From the NCBI GenBank assembly GCA_023248295.1, contig JAHFEU010000007.1, forward strand, positions 1 to 35,214: a DNA stretch of 35,214 bases, read 5' to 3'. Of the stretch, positions 25,432 to 32,152 are shown in pieces. Under the pieces are notes generated by a model that was not told the origin of the DNA, did no database searches, and saw only the letters and a list, made by a program, of their open reading frames with translations. Within the stretch, counting starts at the first letter, position 1; each line of letters begins with the position of its first letter. Source of the DNA: Nitrospirota bacterium. GTDB taxonomy: Bacteria; Nitrospirota; Nitrospiria; Nitrospirales; Nitrospiraceae. The translations under genes were made by a program, and so were the position numbers.

Positions 25432-25752
25432 ATGAAGAGAATCTGCCGAGCATCCCAGGTTCTGCTCATGCTGCTGCTGTTCGGTACTGTTTCCTGTGAT
25501 CTCCGTGAGGGCGCGTATTTCCAGGACAAAGTCAATGAGGTCACGCAGGAGAAGGTGGCCAAGCGCTATGGATACCCGCATAAGACGGAGGCGCTGCAGA
25601 ACGGGGGGGAGGCGTGGACCTACTACGACCGGGGGAGCGGAACGGCGAGCTACACCGGCTACGCGACAGGAACCTTCTGTCGAGCTTACATGCTGACGTT
25701 CGACAAGGAGGGCGTCCTGCGCGACTGGACACAGCAACAGTGTCGCAACTGA
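25432..25752 (+). CDS. small lipoprotein, SmpA/BamE-like fold candidate
   Basis: A 106-residue protein with a signal peptide (VLLMLLLFGTVSC) and Cys22 as possible lipidated residue; Thr at -3 makes the lipobox imperfect. The mature part has EVTQEKVAKRYGYPHKTEALQNGGEAWTYYD and a final YMLTFDKEGVLRDW, the pattern of small SmpA/OmlA-type domains (a helix pair, then a sheet with a tryptophan or tyrosine-rich strand). A role in the outer membrane is inference. It lies 38 bases after apbE and is probably co-transcribed with it. Confidence 0.75.
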   Translation: MKRICRASQVLLMLLLFGTVSCDLREGAYFQDKVNEVTQEKVAKRYGYPHKTEALQNGGEAWTYYDRGSGTASYTGYATGTFCRAYMLTFDKEGVLRDWTQQQCRN

Positions 25753-25763
25753 TGCTGAGCCAT

Positions 25764-25782
25764 GTCCGGGACCTCACCGGAC
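25764..25782. terminator. short hairpin between convergent lipoprotein and tonB genes
   Basis: GTCCGG (25764-25769) and CCGGAC (25777-25782) form a 6-bp stem with a 7-base loop in the 33-base gap between the two convergent stops. No T-run follows, so it is a weak call that rests on its location. Confidence 0.4.
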
Positions 25783-25785
25783 CGG

Positions 25786-26679
25786 TTATCGCTCCAGTCG
25801 GTAACTGATCGGCACTTGCACGACCACCTGAGGTTTCCCCAAGGGATGCTTCAGCATCAACGGGGACGCGAGCCTCAGGATCTCAAGGGCATCTTGATCC
25901 AATACGGAATGGCCAGAGCTCTCGGCGACCGCGAGATCCAGGAGATGGCCGTCCTCTCGGATGACCACTCGAAGCACCACCCTTCCTTCCCATCGATTCA
26001 GTCGCGCCATGTGCGGATATCGCTTGAGCTGCTCGACTTTGCTCCACAAGGTTTCCGCCAGCCAGCCGTAATCCACCTTCGTGGCGGGAATCGAACGAAC
26101 CGGATCCTCATGGACCGCCGGGCGGGTGGCCTCCACGACCGGACGGGCAACCACCGTGGGCTCGGGCGGAGAGTCGGGGACCGCCTCGGCGCTCACCGCC
26201 GGCGTAGCCGGCGCTTCAGCTTCTCGGACCGCCGGAGGAGCATCCGAGACGGATGCGGGCTCGGTTGTCTCCACCGGAACGACCTGCTGCGGCCTCGCGA
26301 CGGCTTGAACCGTGCGGTCAACCGTCTGGGTGGCCTGCACGGGAGTCTGCACGACCGGGGCGATCTCGCTGACCTCCTGCCTCACTTCTTGGCGGATCAC
26401 CTGCTGCACCGGTTTGGTGACGAGCTGCGGCTCGACCGGCTGCGCCGCCGTTGGGGTCGGTTCTGCTGCAGATGGTCGTGGCTTTTCCATCTGCGCCGGT
26501 ACCGGCGCCTCGGCCACCGACACATCCCATCGAAACGGCTCGGGTTGGGGCGCGACGTGGAGGTCTGACACCAGCGTGATCGCCGCACCGACGGCGACGG
26601 CATGGAGCAGCACCGAGAGCACCCAGCTCTGCAGGTACCGGTGATGCTCACCGCCATGATACACGGGCAGGGTGTTCAC
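25786..26679 (-). CDS. tonB: TonB-family energy transducer
   Basis: A 297-residue protein with an N-terminal membrane anchor (about residues 17-37, SWVLSVLLHAVAVGAAITLV), a long Pro/Val/Glu/Ala-rich periplasmic spacer (about 45-205) and a C-terminal TonB domain. The C-terminal domain contains YPHMARLNRWEGRVVLRVVIREDG and ILRLASPL and ends in VPISYRLER. It transmits proton-motive force from ExbB-ExbD to outer-membrane receptors. GTG 26679 overlaps the exbD stop in a GTGA arrangement. No TonB-dependent receptor is in the window. Confidence 0.92.
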   Translation of the reverse strand: MNTLPVYHGGEHHRYLQSWVLSVLLHAVAVGAAITLVSDLHVAPQPEPFRWDVSVAEAPVPAQMEKPRPSAAEPTPTAAQPVEPQLVTKPVQQVIRQEVRQEVSEIAPVVQTPVQATQTVDRTVQAVARPQQVVPVETTEPASVSDAPPAVREAEAPATPAVSAEAVPDSPPEPTVVARPVVEATRPAVHEDPVRSIPATKVDYGWLAETLWSKVEQLKRYPHMARLNRWEGRVVLRVVIREDGHLLDLAVAESSGHSVLDQDALEILRLASPLMLKHPLGKPQVVVQVPISYRLER

Positions 26680-27050
26680 AACCGCGCCACCTCCAGGCTG
26701 ACCTGTCGAAACCCCAGGCCACGGACTGCATCCACGACTTCGACAAAGCGCTCCAGCATGGTCACGCGATCCGCGCGAACGACCACGGGCGAATCCTTGG
26801 GGTGGGGGGTCAGCAGGATTTTTAATCCGTCATCGGACACTTGCCGCTCATTCATGAACAGGCGGCCGTCCGCCGTCAAGGTGATCACCAGAGGGACATC
26901 CCGACGGTCACCGGCTTCCTTCGCCTTAGCCAGATCCACCGGAATTTGTCCGGTCGTGATGAACGTGGCGGTGGTCAGCACGATCACCAGCAGCACCAAC
27001 ATCACATCAACGAGCGGGATGACGTTGATCTGGTCCAGTTCACGCTCCAT
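26676..27050 (-). CDS. exbD: biopolymer transport protein ExbD
   Basis: A 124-residue ExbD/TolR protein with a short cytoplasmic N-terminus, one membrane helix (about residues 11-33) that contains the conserved proton-path Asp in NVIPLVDVMLVLLVI, and a periplasmic domain with PLVITLTADGRLFMNER and SPVVVRADR. It forms a complex with the ExbB and TonB products of the adjacent genes. It overlaps exbB by 11 bases and tonB by 4. Confidence 0.94.
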   Translation of the reverse strand: MERELDQINVIPLVDVMLVLLVIVLTTATFITTGQIPVDLAKAKEAGDRRDVPLVITLTADGRLFMNERQVSDDGLKILLTPHPKDSPVVVRADRVTMLERFVEVVDAVRGLGFRQVSLEVARL

Positions 27051-27465
27051 GTTGCACCTTGTACAGCGTCATCAATTCAGTGACTCGACGGCGGAGCACA
27101 TTGTTCATCACCACGCAGGGGATTGCCACGAGCAAGCCAACCGCGGTGGCTTTGAGCGCAAGGCTCAGTCCGATCATGATCGTGCTGACGGCAATCGCCC
27201 CGGAGGTCCCCATGGTATGGAAGGTCAGCATGATGCCGAGCACGGTCCCCAGCAGGCCGATGTACGGAGCATTCGCCGCCACCGTGCCGATGACGACCAG
27301 TCGCTTAGTTAGGGTCATTTCACACAATTGCTGCGTGGGGAACTGAGTCAGGTCCACGCGGCGGTAGAACAGCCACCGCTCCACCGCGACCGCCACCGAC
27401 CAGACGCTCAGAACCAGCAATAATCCGATCACCCCGTAGTCCACGACCGATTTCAAAGCTTCCAT
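27040..27465 (-). CDS. exbB: biopolymer transport protein ExbB, short form
   Basis: A 141-residue MotA/TolQ/ExbB proton channel subunit. Helix 1 is near residues 8-28 (VIGLLLVLSVWSVAVAV), then a short loop, then NAPYIGLLGTVLGIMLTFHTMG and IMIGLSLALKATAVGLLVAIPCVVMNNV for helices 2 and 3. ATG 27465 is used because upstream residues up to an in-frame start at 27654 do not look like ExbB and overlap the neighbouring ABC gene. The short cytoplasmic loop resembles ExbB of TonB2-like or epsilonproteobacterial systems more than the 240-residue enterobacterial form. Confidence 0.9.
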   Translation of the reverse strand: MEALKSVVDYGVIGLLLVLSVWSVAVAVERWLFYRRVDLTQFPTQQLCEMTLTKRLVVIGTVAANAPYIGLLGTVLGIMLTFHTMGTSGAIAVSTIMIGLSLALKATAVGLLVAIPCVVMNNVLRRRVTELMTLYKVQHGA

Positions 27466-27530
27466 AGTCAGCACACCTCGCGCATTAGGACCCGGACCGG
27501 ATTCAATCACTCGGAACTTGCCAATACGGC

Positions 27531-27561
27531 ATGATACCCGGAACCCGGATCGACCTGTCAA
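27531..27561 (-). promoter_or_regulatory. candidate promoter for exbB-exbD-tonB
   Basis: On the minus strand a perfect TTGACA (27561-27556) is followed by TATCAT (27536-27531; 5 of 6), but the 19-base spacer is longer than optimal. It lies 38 bases after the stop of the ABC ATPase gene, so the ExbB-ExbD-TonB operon may be transcribed on its own as well as from upstream. I see no Fur box here. Confidence 0.45.
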
Positions 27562-27598
27562 CCGGAAACTGCCTTGTGTCGCCCGGACCGAGCGGGGG

Positions 27599-28729
27599 TT
27601 ACCGGTCTGGTGGCCGGACGCGATCCTGCTCGAAGAGCACGATATGGGTAGCAATCACCTGAAGCTCTACCGGGGTTCCGACCGGGTAGACGCTGGTCGA
27701 GACCTCGCTGCTGTGCACCACCTGTCCGGAGGGCAGCCCGATGGTATACAGATTTTCGGACCCCCGAAACTGCCTGGCCAGGATCCGCGTGGCGCCATTC
27801 GCCAGTGGAGCGATGTGCACGTCATCCGGGCGGATCATAACCACGACTCTCGCCCCACCGTGATAGCCGACCTGGTTCGGAAATTCTCCGATCTCGGTCA
27901 CCACCTTCCCGTTCTCGACGATGCCCGGGATGAAATCGGCCTGGCCCACGAAGTCCGCGACGAACGGGGTGGACGGCGTGTGGTAGATTGCCTCCGGCGT
28001 GTCGAACTGCTCGAGACAGCCGTTGTTGAGCACCGCAACGCGGTCGGCTAAGGCAAAGGCTTCTTCGTGGTCGTGGGTAACCAGGATGGCGGTGGTCTTG
28101 GTGCGCCTCAGCAGGTCGTGCAGATCCTCCCGCATCTTTCGCGTCATGTCAGGATCCAGATTGCTGAACGGCTCGTCCAGCAGCAGGACGACCGGCTTCT
28201 GCACCAGGGCTCGGGCCAGCGCGACCCGCTGCTGCTGGCCCCCTGAAAGCTCGTGGGGGTACCGTCGCTCGAGACCGGTCAGCCCCGTCATCGCCAACAT
28301 CGCGTGCACCTGTGTCTCCCGTTGGACGGAGGGCAGGTCCCTGAGTCCGAAGGCGATGTTCTCGACTACGCGCAGATGAGGGAACAACGCGTATTCCTGA
28401 AAGACCATTCCTACGCGCCGACGTTCGGTCGGGAGCAGAACCCCCGGCGCTGAGGCCAAGTGTCCCTCCAGGTAGACTTCACCCTCCACTACGGGTTCGA
28501 ACCCGGCGATGACTCGAAGCGTCGTGGTCTTCCCGCATCCGGACGGACCCAGCAGGCAGAGGATTTCTCCCTCGCGGACAGAAAAGGACACTTCCGAGAT
28601 CGCTGCACGCCCGACCTCATAGGCGCAGGTGACCTTGCGGAGCTCCAGGACCATCGGGCGGGTCCCTTCATCCGAGGAAACTCCCCCCGCCTGGGCGGCG
28701 GTCTTCTGGTCCGCACCGATGGGCCTCAT
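27599..28729 (-). CDS. fbpC: ferric-iron-type ABC transporter ATP-binding protein
   Basis: A 376-residue ATPase of the FbpC/PotA class. Walker A is GPSGCGKTT near residue 60, the Q-loop sits in GMVFQEYALFPHLRVVENIAFGL, the signature is LSGGQQQR near 160, Walker B is VVLLLDEPFSNLD and the switch His lies in LVTHDHEEAF. A C-terminal TOBE-like region with VVVMIRPDDVHIAP follows. It energises import with the adjacent permease and binding protein. ATG 28729 has GAGAAGG 7 bases upstream; a start at 28654 (MVLELRKV) would give the minimal family form. The substrate is iron by context only. Confidence 0.9.
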   Translation of the reverse strand: MRPIGADQKTAAQAGGVSSDEGTRPMVLELRKVTCAYEVGRAAISEVSFSVREGEILCLLGPSGCGKTTTLRVIAGFEPVVEGEVYLEGHLASAPGVLLPTERRRVGMVFQEYALFPHLRVVENIAFGLRDLPSVQRETQVHAMLAMTGLTGLERRYPHELSGGQQQRVALARALVQKPVVLLLDEPFSNLDPDMTRKMREDLHDLLRRTKTTAILVTHDHEEAFALADRVAVLNNGCLEQFDTPEAIYHTPSTPFVADFVGQADFIPGIVENGKVVTEIGEFPNQVGYHGGARVVVMIRPDDVHIAPLANGATRILARQFRGSENLYTIGLPSGQVVHSSEVSTSVYPVGTPVELQVIATHIVLFEQDRVRPPDR

Positions 28730-28751
28730 CCCGATACCTTCTCTCCCTTCA

Positions 28752-30338
28752 TCAGGCCGCCCGCCAGTCCTTCGATACCAGCAGCAAAAGGGCCGGCAGA
28801 GTCATAATCACGATCAGGAGTGCCGAAGGCGCCGCAAGCTTGTAATATTCCTCGCTGGCCTCGAGCCAGACCCGGACGGCCAGGGTATCGAACCCCACCG
28901 GGCGGAGCAGGAGCGTGGCCGGCAATTCCTTCATGCTCAGGAGGAACATGAGGACCCACGCGGCAATGAACCCCCCCCGGACCAGCGGCAACGTGGTTTC
29001 CCGGAAGGTGCGGACGGGTCCAAGACCGAGACTCCTGGCTGCCTCTTCCAAATTCGGCGTGACCTGCTGAAGCGCCGGCTCCATCGTCTGCAATCCTGCC
29101 GGAAGGAAATGCACGATGTATGCCACGATCAGGACCACGGCTGTTCCATACCAGAACGGGGCAAGATGGGAGAACAGGACAAGGAGCGCCAGGGCCCCCA
29201 CCGGTCCCGGCAACACGTAGCCGGCATAGGCGGCCTGCAGACAGAGCACATTCAGCCTCGACGGCCATCGGCTTGCAAGATAGGCGAGGGGGCTCCCGAC
29301 TAGTAAGGCGAAGGTCGCCGCCAACCCGGAGAGGAAGACGCTATTCCAGACGAACCCCAGGAACCGGGCATCCACCGCACCTTCCGCCACCGCGGAACCG
29401 CTCCAGTGGATCAGCAAGAGCGCCGGCAGGCCAAACGCGAGGCCGAACACCACGACCATGTAGAGCGTGATGAGCCCGGTCCCCAGCGGGCCGCATGGTT
29501 TTCGCGCCGGCGCCCGGTATCGCCCGGTCGTCTGGTAAAAGCGGCTCCGCTCTCTGAACCAGCGCTCGGTCACCAGGAAGATGAGGGCAAACAGGACCAG
29601 CAACAGACTCAGGACACCGGCGGCGGCCTGGTCGTACCGGCCGGTGATCTGTTGATACACCGCATACGTGAAGGTCTGGAAGCGCAGGAGAGAGACCGCC
29701 CCGAAGTCCGAGGCTACGTAGAGGATCACGAGGGACAGACCGGCGACGATGGCCGGCCGGATCAGGGGCAAGGTCACCTTCAGCATCGTGCGCTGGCGGG
29801 AGGCGCCGCAGACCCGCGCCACTTCTTCATAGGACAGGTTGAAGTTGAGGAGGGCGGCCCTGGTGAGCAGGTAGACGAACGGGAACGTGTCCAACGTCAT
29901 GACCAGGGTTGCCCCCGCGTAACTGTATGGCGAGAACACCCGTCCCTCCGGTCCTGTCCAGGTCTGCCAGAGCTGCTCGACCGGCCCGCCTGCGCCGAGC
30001 AAATAAGTATAGACATAGGCGAGCACGTAGGTGGGCATGGCGAGGGGGAGGACCAACGCCCATTCCCAGACCTGCCGGCCAGGGAAGCTGTACCGGACCA
30101 CGAGCCATGCCAGCGAGACCCCCAAGGCAAACGTGCCGGCCGAGACGCTGACGGCTAGCGAGACGGTGTTGAAGAGCAACTCGGGGATCCGCGTATTCCA
30201 CAGCCGGCTCCAGACCGCGGAGTCTGCGGAGAGCGCGAGATAGACGATGTACATCAGCGGCGCGCAAATTAGCCCCGCGACTCCCAACGCCAGGAAGGAG
30301 ATGGAAGGAGGGACCGTCTGGCGGATTGTTGTCGTCAC
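28752..30338 (-). CDS. fbpB: ferric-iron-type ABC transporter permease, fused two-domain form
   Basis: A 528-residue inner-membrane protein with about twelve helices. Two BPD_transp_1-type halves are each marked by an EAA loop: EVARVCGASRQRTMLKVTLPLIRPAI near residue 190 and EEAARSLGLGPVRTFRETTLPLVRGGF near 435. This fused duplicate is the layout of FbpB/SfuB iron permeases. The start is GTG 30338, 5 bases after the stop of the binding-protein gene, without a clear SD, so translation is probably coupled. Confidence 0.9.
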   Translation of the reverse strand: MTTTIRQTVPPSISFLALGVAGLICAPLMYIVYLALSADSAVWSRLWNTRIPELLFNTVSLAVSVSAGTFALGVSLAWLVVRYSFPGRQVWEWALVLPLAMPTYVLAYVYTYLLGAGGPVEQLWQTWTGPEGRVFSPYSYAGATLVMTLDTFPFVYLLTRAALLNFNLSYEEVARVCGASRQRTMLKVTLPLIRPAIVAGLSLVILYVASDFGAVSLLRFQTFTYAVYQQITGRYDQAAAGVLSLLLVLFALIFLVTERWFRERSRFYQTTGRYRAPARKPCGPLGTGLITLYMVVVFGLAFGLPALLLIHWSGSAVAEGAVDARFLGFVWNSVFLSGLAATFALLVGSPLAYLASRWPSRLNVLCLQAAYAGYVLPGPVGALALLVLFSHLAPFWYGTAVVLIVAYIVHFLPAGLQTMEPALQQVTPNLEEAARSLGLGPVRTFRETTLPLVRGGFIAAWVLMFLLSMKELPATLLLRPVGFDTLAVRVWLEASEEYYKLAAPSALLIVIMTLPALLLLVSKDWRAA

Positions 30339-30343
30339 GGATG

Positions 30344-31429
30344 TTACCGGAGGCCTGCTTGTTCGATGAGCGCCATCGTCGGCTCCCGAAGCTCGCCGAG
30401 TCGAGTCAAGGGAACCGCGGCCGCGCGAAAACTCTCCCGCGTCGGCAAGGCCGGGTCGGCCGGTAAATCCGGCCGCAGAGGGTACTCCTTGTTGAGATCC
30501 GCGAACATCTTCTGCCCTTCCTGCGACACGAGGAATTCGACCAGACGCCTGGCCGAATCGAGATGACGGGTGTGCTTGGTGATCCCGACGCCGGCCACGT
30601 TCATGATCGCGCCCATGCCTCCCTGGTGCTGGTCGAGCATCAGGCCCGAGATCGGCGCTCCTGGCTGGGACGACAGGTGCCGGTAGATGTAATAGTGATT
30701 GACGAGGCCCACTGCGACCTGCCCTTTTGCGACCGCCTCCACGATTTGGGAGCTCTTGCCGTACACATGATTCCCGGCGTTCGCCTTGAGACCATCCAGA
30801 AAGCGCCTGGTGCGCTCGTCGCCGTACACGGCTTTCAGGACCGACACGCCGGCCTGAAGGTATTCGCTCCCGGCGTTCGGGATCGCGATCTTATTGTTCC
30901 AATGCGGCTCTGCCAGATCCAGGATCGACCGGACCTCGGGCGGCTTGACCAGCGTCGTGTTGTACACCAGAATCCAAAACCGTCCTGAGACTCCCACCCA
31001 GCTATTGTCCGGGGCTCTGAAGGCAGCCGGGATCACTCGCTCCACTGCCTTCATGTCCAGGGGGAGCAGGAGTCCCAGCTCCCGCGCGCGCTCCAGGCTG
31101 CCGGCGTCATTGGCGATAAACAGGTCGGCCGGTGTCCGATCCCTCTCGGCTTGCAGTCGGTTGACGAGTTCCGTGGTTCCTGAGGAGAGCAGGTCCACCG
31201 CGATGCCGGTTTTGGCCTGGAATGAATCGAGGACCGGTTTGATCAGGCGCTCCGCGCGGCCCGAGTAGACGACCAACCGGTCAGCCGGCTCGCTGTAGGC
31301 CGCCGTGACCAGGATGGCGCCGACTGCAGCCGTCAGGGTCAGGAGGCGACCCAGCCCCTTCGTGCCTCGATGGCTTCGATACCCGCAACGCTCACGGATG
31401 ACCGGGCGCTCGTCGTCATTTCCGGGCAT
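30344..31429 (-). CDS. fbpA: ferric-iron ABC transporter periplasmic binding protein
   Basis: A 361-residue class C-type ferric-binding protein. The signal peptide has an unusually long charged n-region (about 26 residues) before LLTLTAAVGAILVTAAYS. The mature start RLVVYSGRAERLIKPVLDSFQAKTGI is typical of FbpA/FutA. The ligand segment VGLVNHYYIYRHL holds the Tyr-Tyr pair that binds Fe(III) in this family. It captures iron in the periplasm for the FbpB-FbpC channel. ATG 31429 is the only sensible start in frame, although no SD is visible. Its upstream region shares an 11-mer with the apbE promoter region. Confidence 0.9.
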   Translation of the reverse strand: MPGNDDERPVIRERCGYRSHRGTKGLGRLLTLTAAVGAILVTAAYSEPADRLVVYSGRAERLIKPVLDSFQAKTGIAVDLLSSGTTELVNRLQAERDRTPADLFIANDAGSLERARELGLLLPLDMKAVERVIPAAFRAPDNSWVGVSGRFWILVYNTTLVKPPEVRSILDLAEPHWNNKIAIPNAGSEYLQAGVSVLKAVYGDERTRRFLDGLKANAGNHVYGKSSQIVEAVAKGQVAVGLVNHYYIYRHLSSQPGAPISGLMLDQHQGGMGAIMNVAGVGITKHTRHLDSARRLVEFLVSQEGQKMFADLNKEYPLRPDLPADPALPTRESFRAAAVPLTRLGELREPTMALIEQAGLR

Positions 31430-31445
31430 AGGATTCCAACTGGAT

Positions 31446-31460
31446 GAAATTGAAATTGAG
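31446..31460. promoter_or_regulatory. possible operator upstream of fbpA
   Basis: GAAATTGAAATTGAG is a direct repeat of GAAATT plus GAG, resembling hexamer arrays of weak Fur boxes (about 4 of 6 per GATAAT unit). The 11-mer TTGAAATTGAG (31450-31460) also begins the Fur-box region of the apbE promoter at 24171-24181. No strong fbpA promoter hexamers are visible, so the call is tentative. Confidence 0.35.
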
Positions 31461-31481
31461 TTGTCCTCTCAACAAGCTATC

Positions 31482-31510
31482 AAAAAAAGGGGGCCGCCGT
31501 CAATGGCGGC
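31482..31510 (-). terminator. intrinsic terminator of fur
   Basis: On the minus strand GCCGCC and GGCGGC (31510-31505 with 31498-31493) form a stem with a 6-base loop, followed by CCCC and seven T. The fur stop codon (31500-31502) lies inside the hairpin. It separates fur from the fbpABC operon downstream on the same strand. Confidence 0.75.
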
Positions 31511-31943
31511 ACCTCGAACACAACCCGTACAGCTCCAATTTGTGGGTCTGGATGGTGAACCCATTTCGGCGGGCGACTTCTTCCTGGAGGCGTTCGATGT
31601 CGCAGTTCTCAAATTCCACGATCTTCCCGCAGGCCGTACAGATCAGGTGGTCGTGATGCCCCTTGTGAGCGACATTGTCGTATTGAGTTTGGGCGCCGAA
31701 ATGGCGCGCCTGGGCTAAGCCTGCCTCACAGAACAGGTTCAACGTCCTGTAAATCGTGGCCAGACCGATGTGAGGATCCTTCCTCGCCAGCGAGCGGTAC
31801 ATCTGCTCCGCGGTGATGTGCTCCATCTTGAGGAACATGTTCAGGATTTGCTCGCGCTGGCGGGTCAGCTTGAGCTGATGCTTCGCGAGGTGGTCCTTCA
31901 GTAGTTCGATGTCCTTCAGATTTTTGCTCATGGCGGCAGACAT
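31500..31943 (-). CDS. fur: ferric uptake regulator Fur
   Basis: A 147-residue Fur-family repressor. A winged-helix DNA-binding domain spans about residues 15-85 (LTRQREQILNMF, HIGLATIYRTLNLF). The metal and dimerisation domain has HKGHHDHLICTACGKIVEFE with His96, His97 and His99 and two Cys pairs, 102/105 and 142/145, for the structural zinc. Iron-dependent repression of the neighbouring operons is expected. ATG 31943 is in frame with a second ATG at 31931; neither has a clear SD. Its own promoter carries a Fur box. It could be a Zur or PerR type, but genomic context favours iron. Confidence 0.93.
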   Translation of the reverse strand: MSAAMSKNLKDIELLKDHLAKHQLKLTRQREQILNMFLKMEHITAEQMYRSLARKDPHIGLATIYRTLNLFCEAGLAQARHFGAQTQYDNVAHKGHHDHLICTACGKIVEFENCDIERLQEEVARRNGFTIQTHKLELYGLCSRCRH

Positions 31944-31953
31944 GGGGGGTCAG

Positions 31954-31993
31954 TGATAATGAATATTAAAAACTAATTGGAAAAGCGGGTCAA
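31954..31993 (-). promoter_or_regulatory. fur promoter with overlapping Fur box
   Basis: On the minus strand TTGACC (31993-31988) and TTTAAT (31970-31965) are 17 bases apart; the -10 matches 5 of 6. A Fur box, TGATAATGAATATTA (31954-31968), matches the 7-1-7 consensus at 13 of 15 positions and overlaps the -10. Autoregulation by Fur is the natural reading. Confidence 0.75.
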
Positions 31994-32068
31994 GCGGCAC
32001 TTTCCTCAAGGCTCAGCACAGCGCTGGAGTGAGGGGAGGGCATGGCCGAACGAAAGGGAACCGTGCGT

Positions 32069-32098
32069 TTGACTGGCTCCGCATCGAGAGTCTATAGT
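32069..32098 (+). promoter_or_regulatory. sigma-70-type promoter for the aldehyde dehydrogenase gene
   Basis: TTGACT (32069-32074) and TATAGT (32093-32098) are 18 bases apart, matching consensus at 4 and 5 of 6 positions. Transcription near 32105 would exclude the longer ATG at 32042 from translation and supports the ATG at 32153. Confidence 0.6.
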
Positions 32099-32152
32099 CT
32101 TGAGGAGAGGGAAGCAGCTCGAAAGCACGGGATGTTGCCCGGGAGGTCTGGG

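Noticed and set aside
27466-27654. A longer N-terminus for exbB
   Set aside because: The added residues do not resemble ExbB, overlap the ABC ATPase gene end, and lie upstream of the likely promoter.
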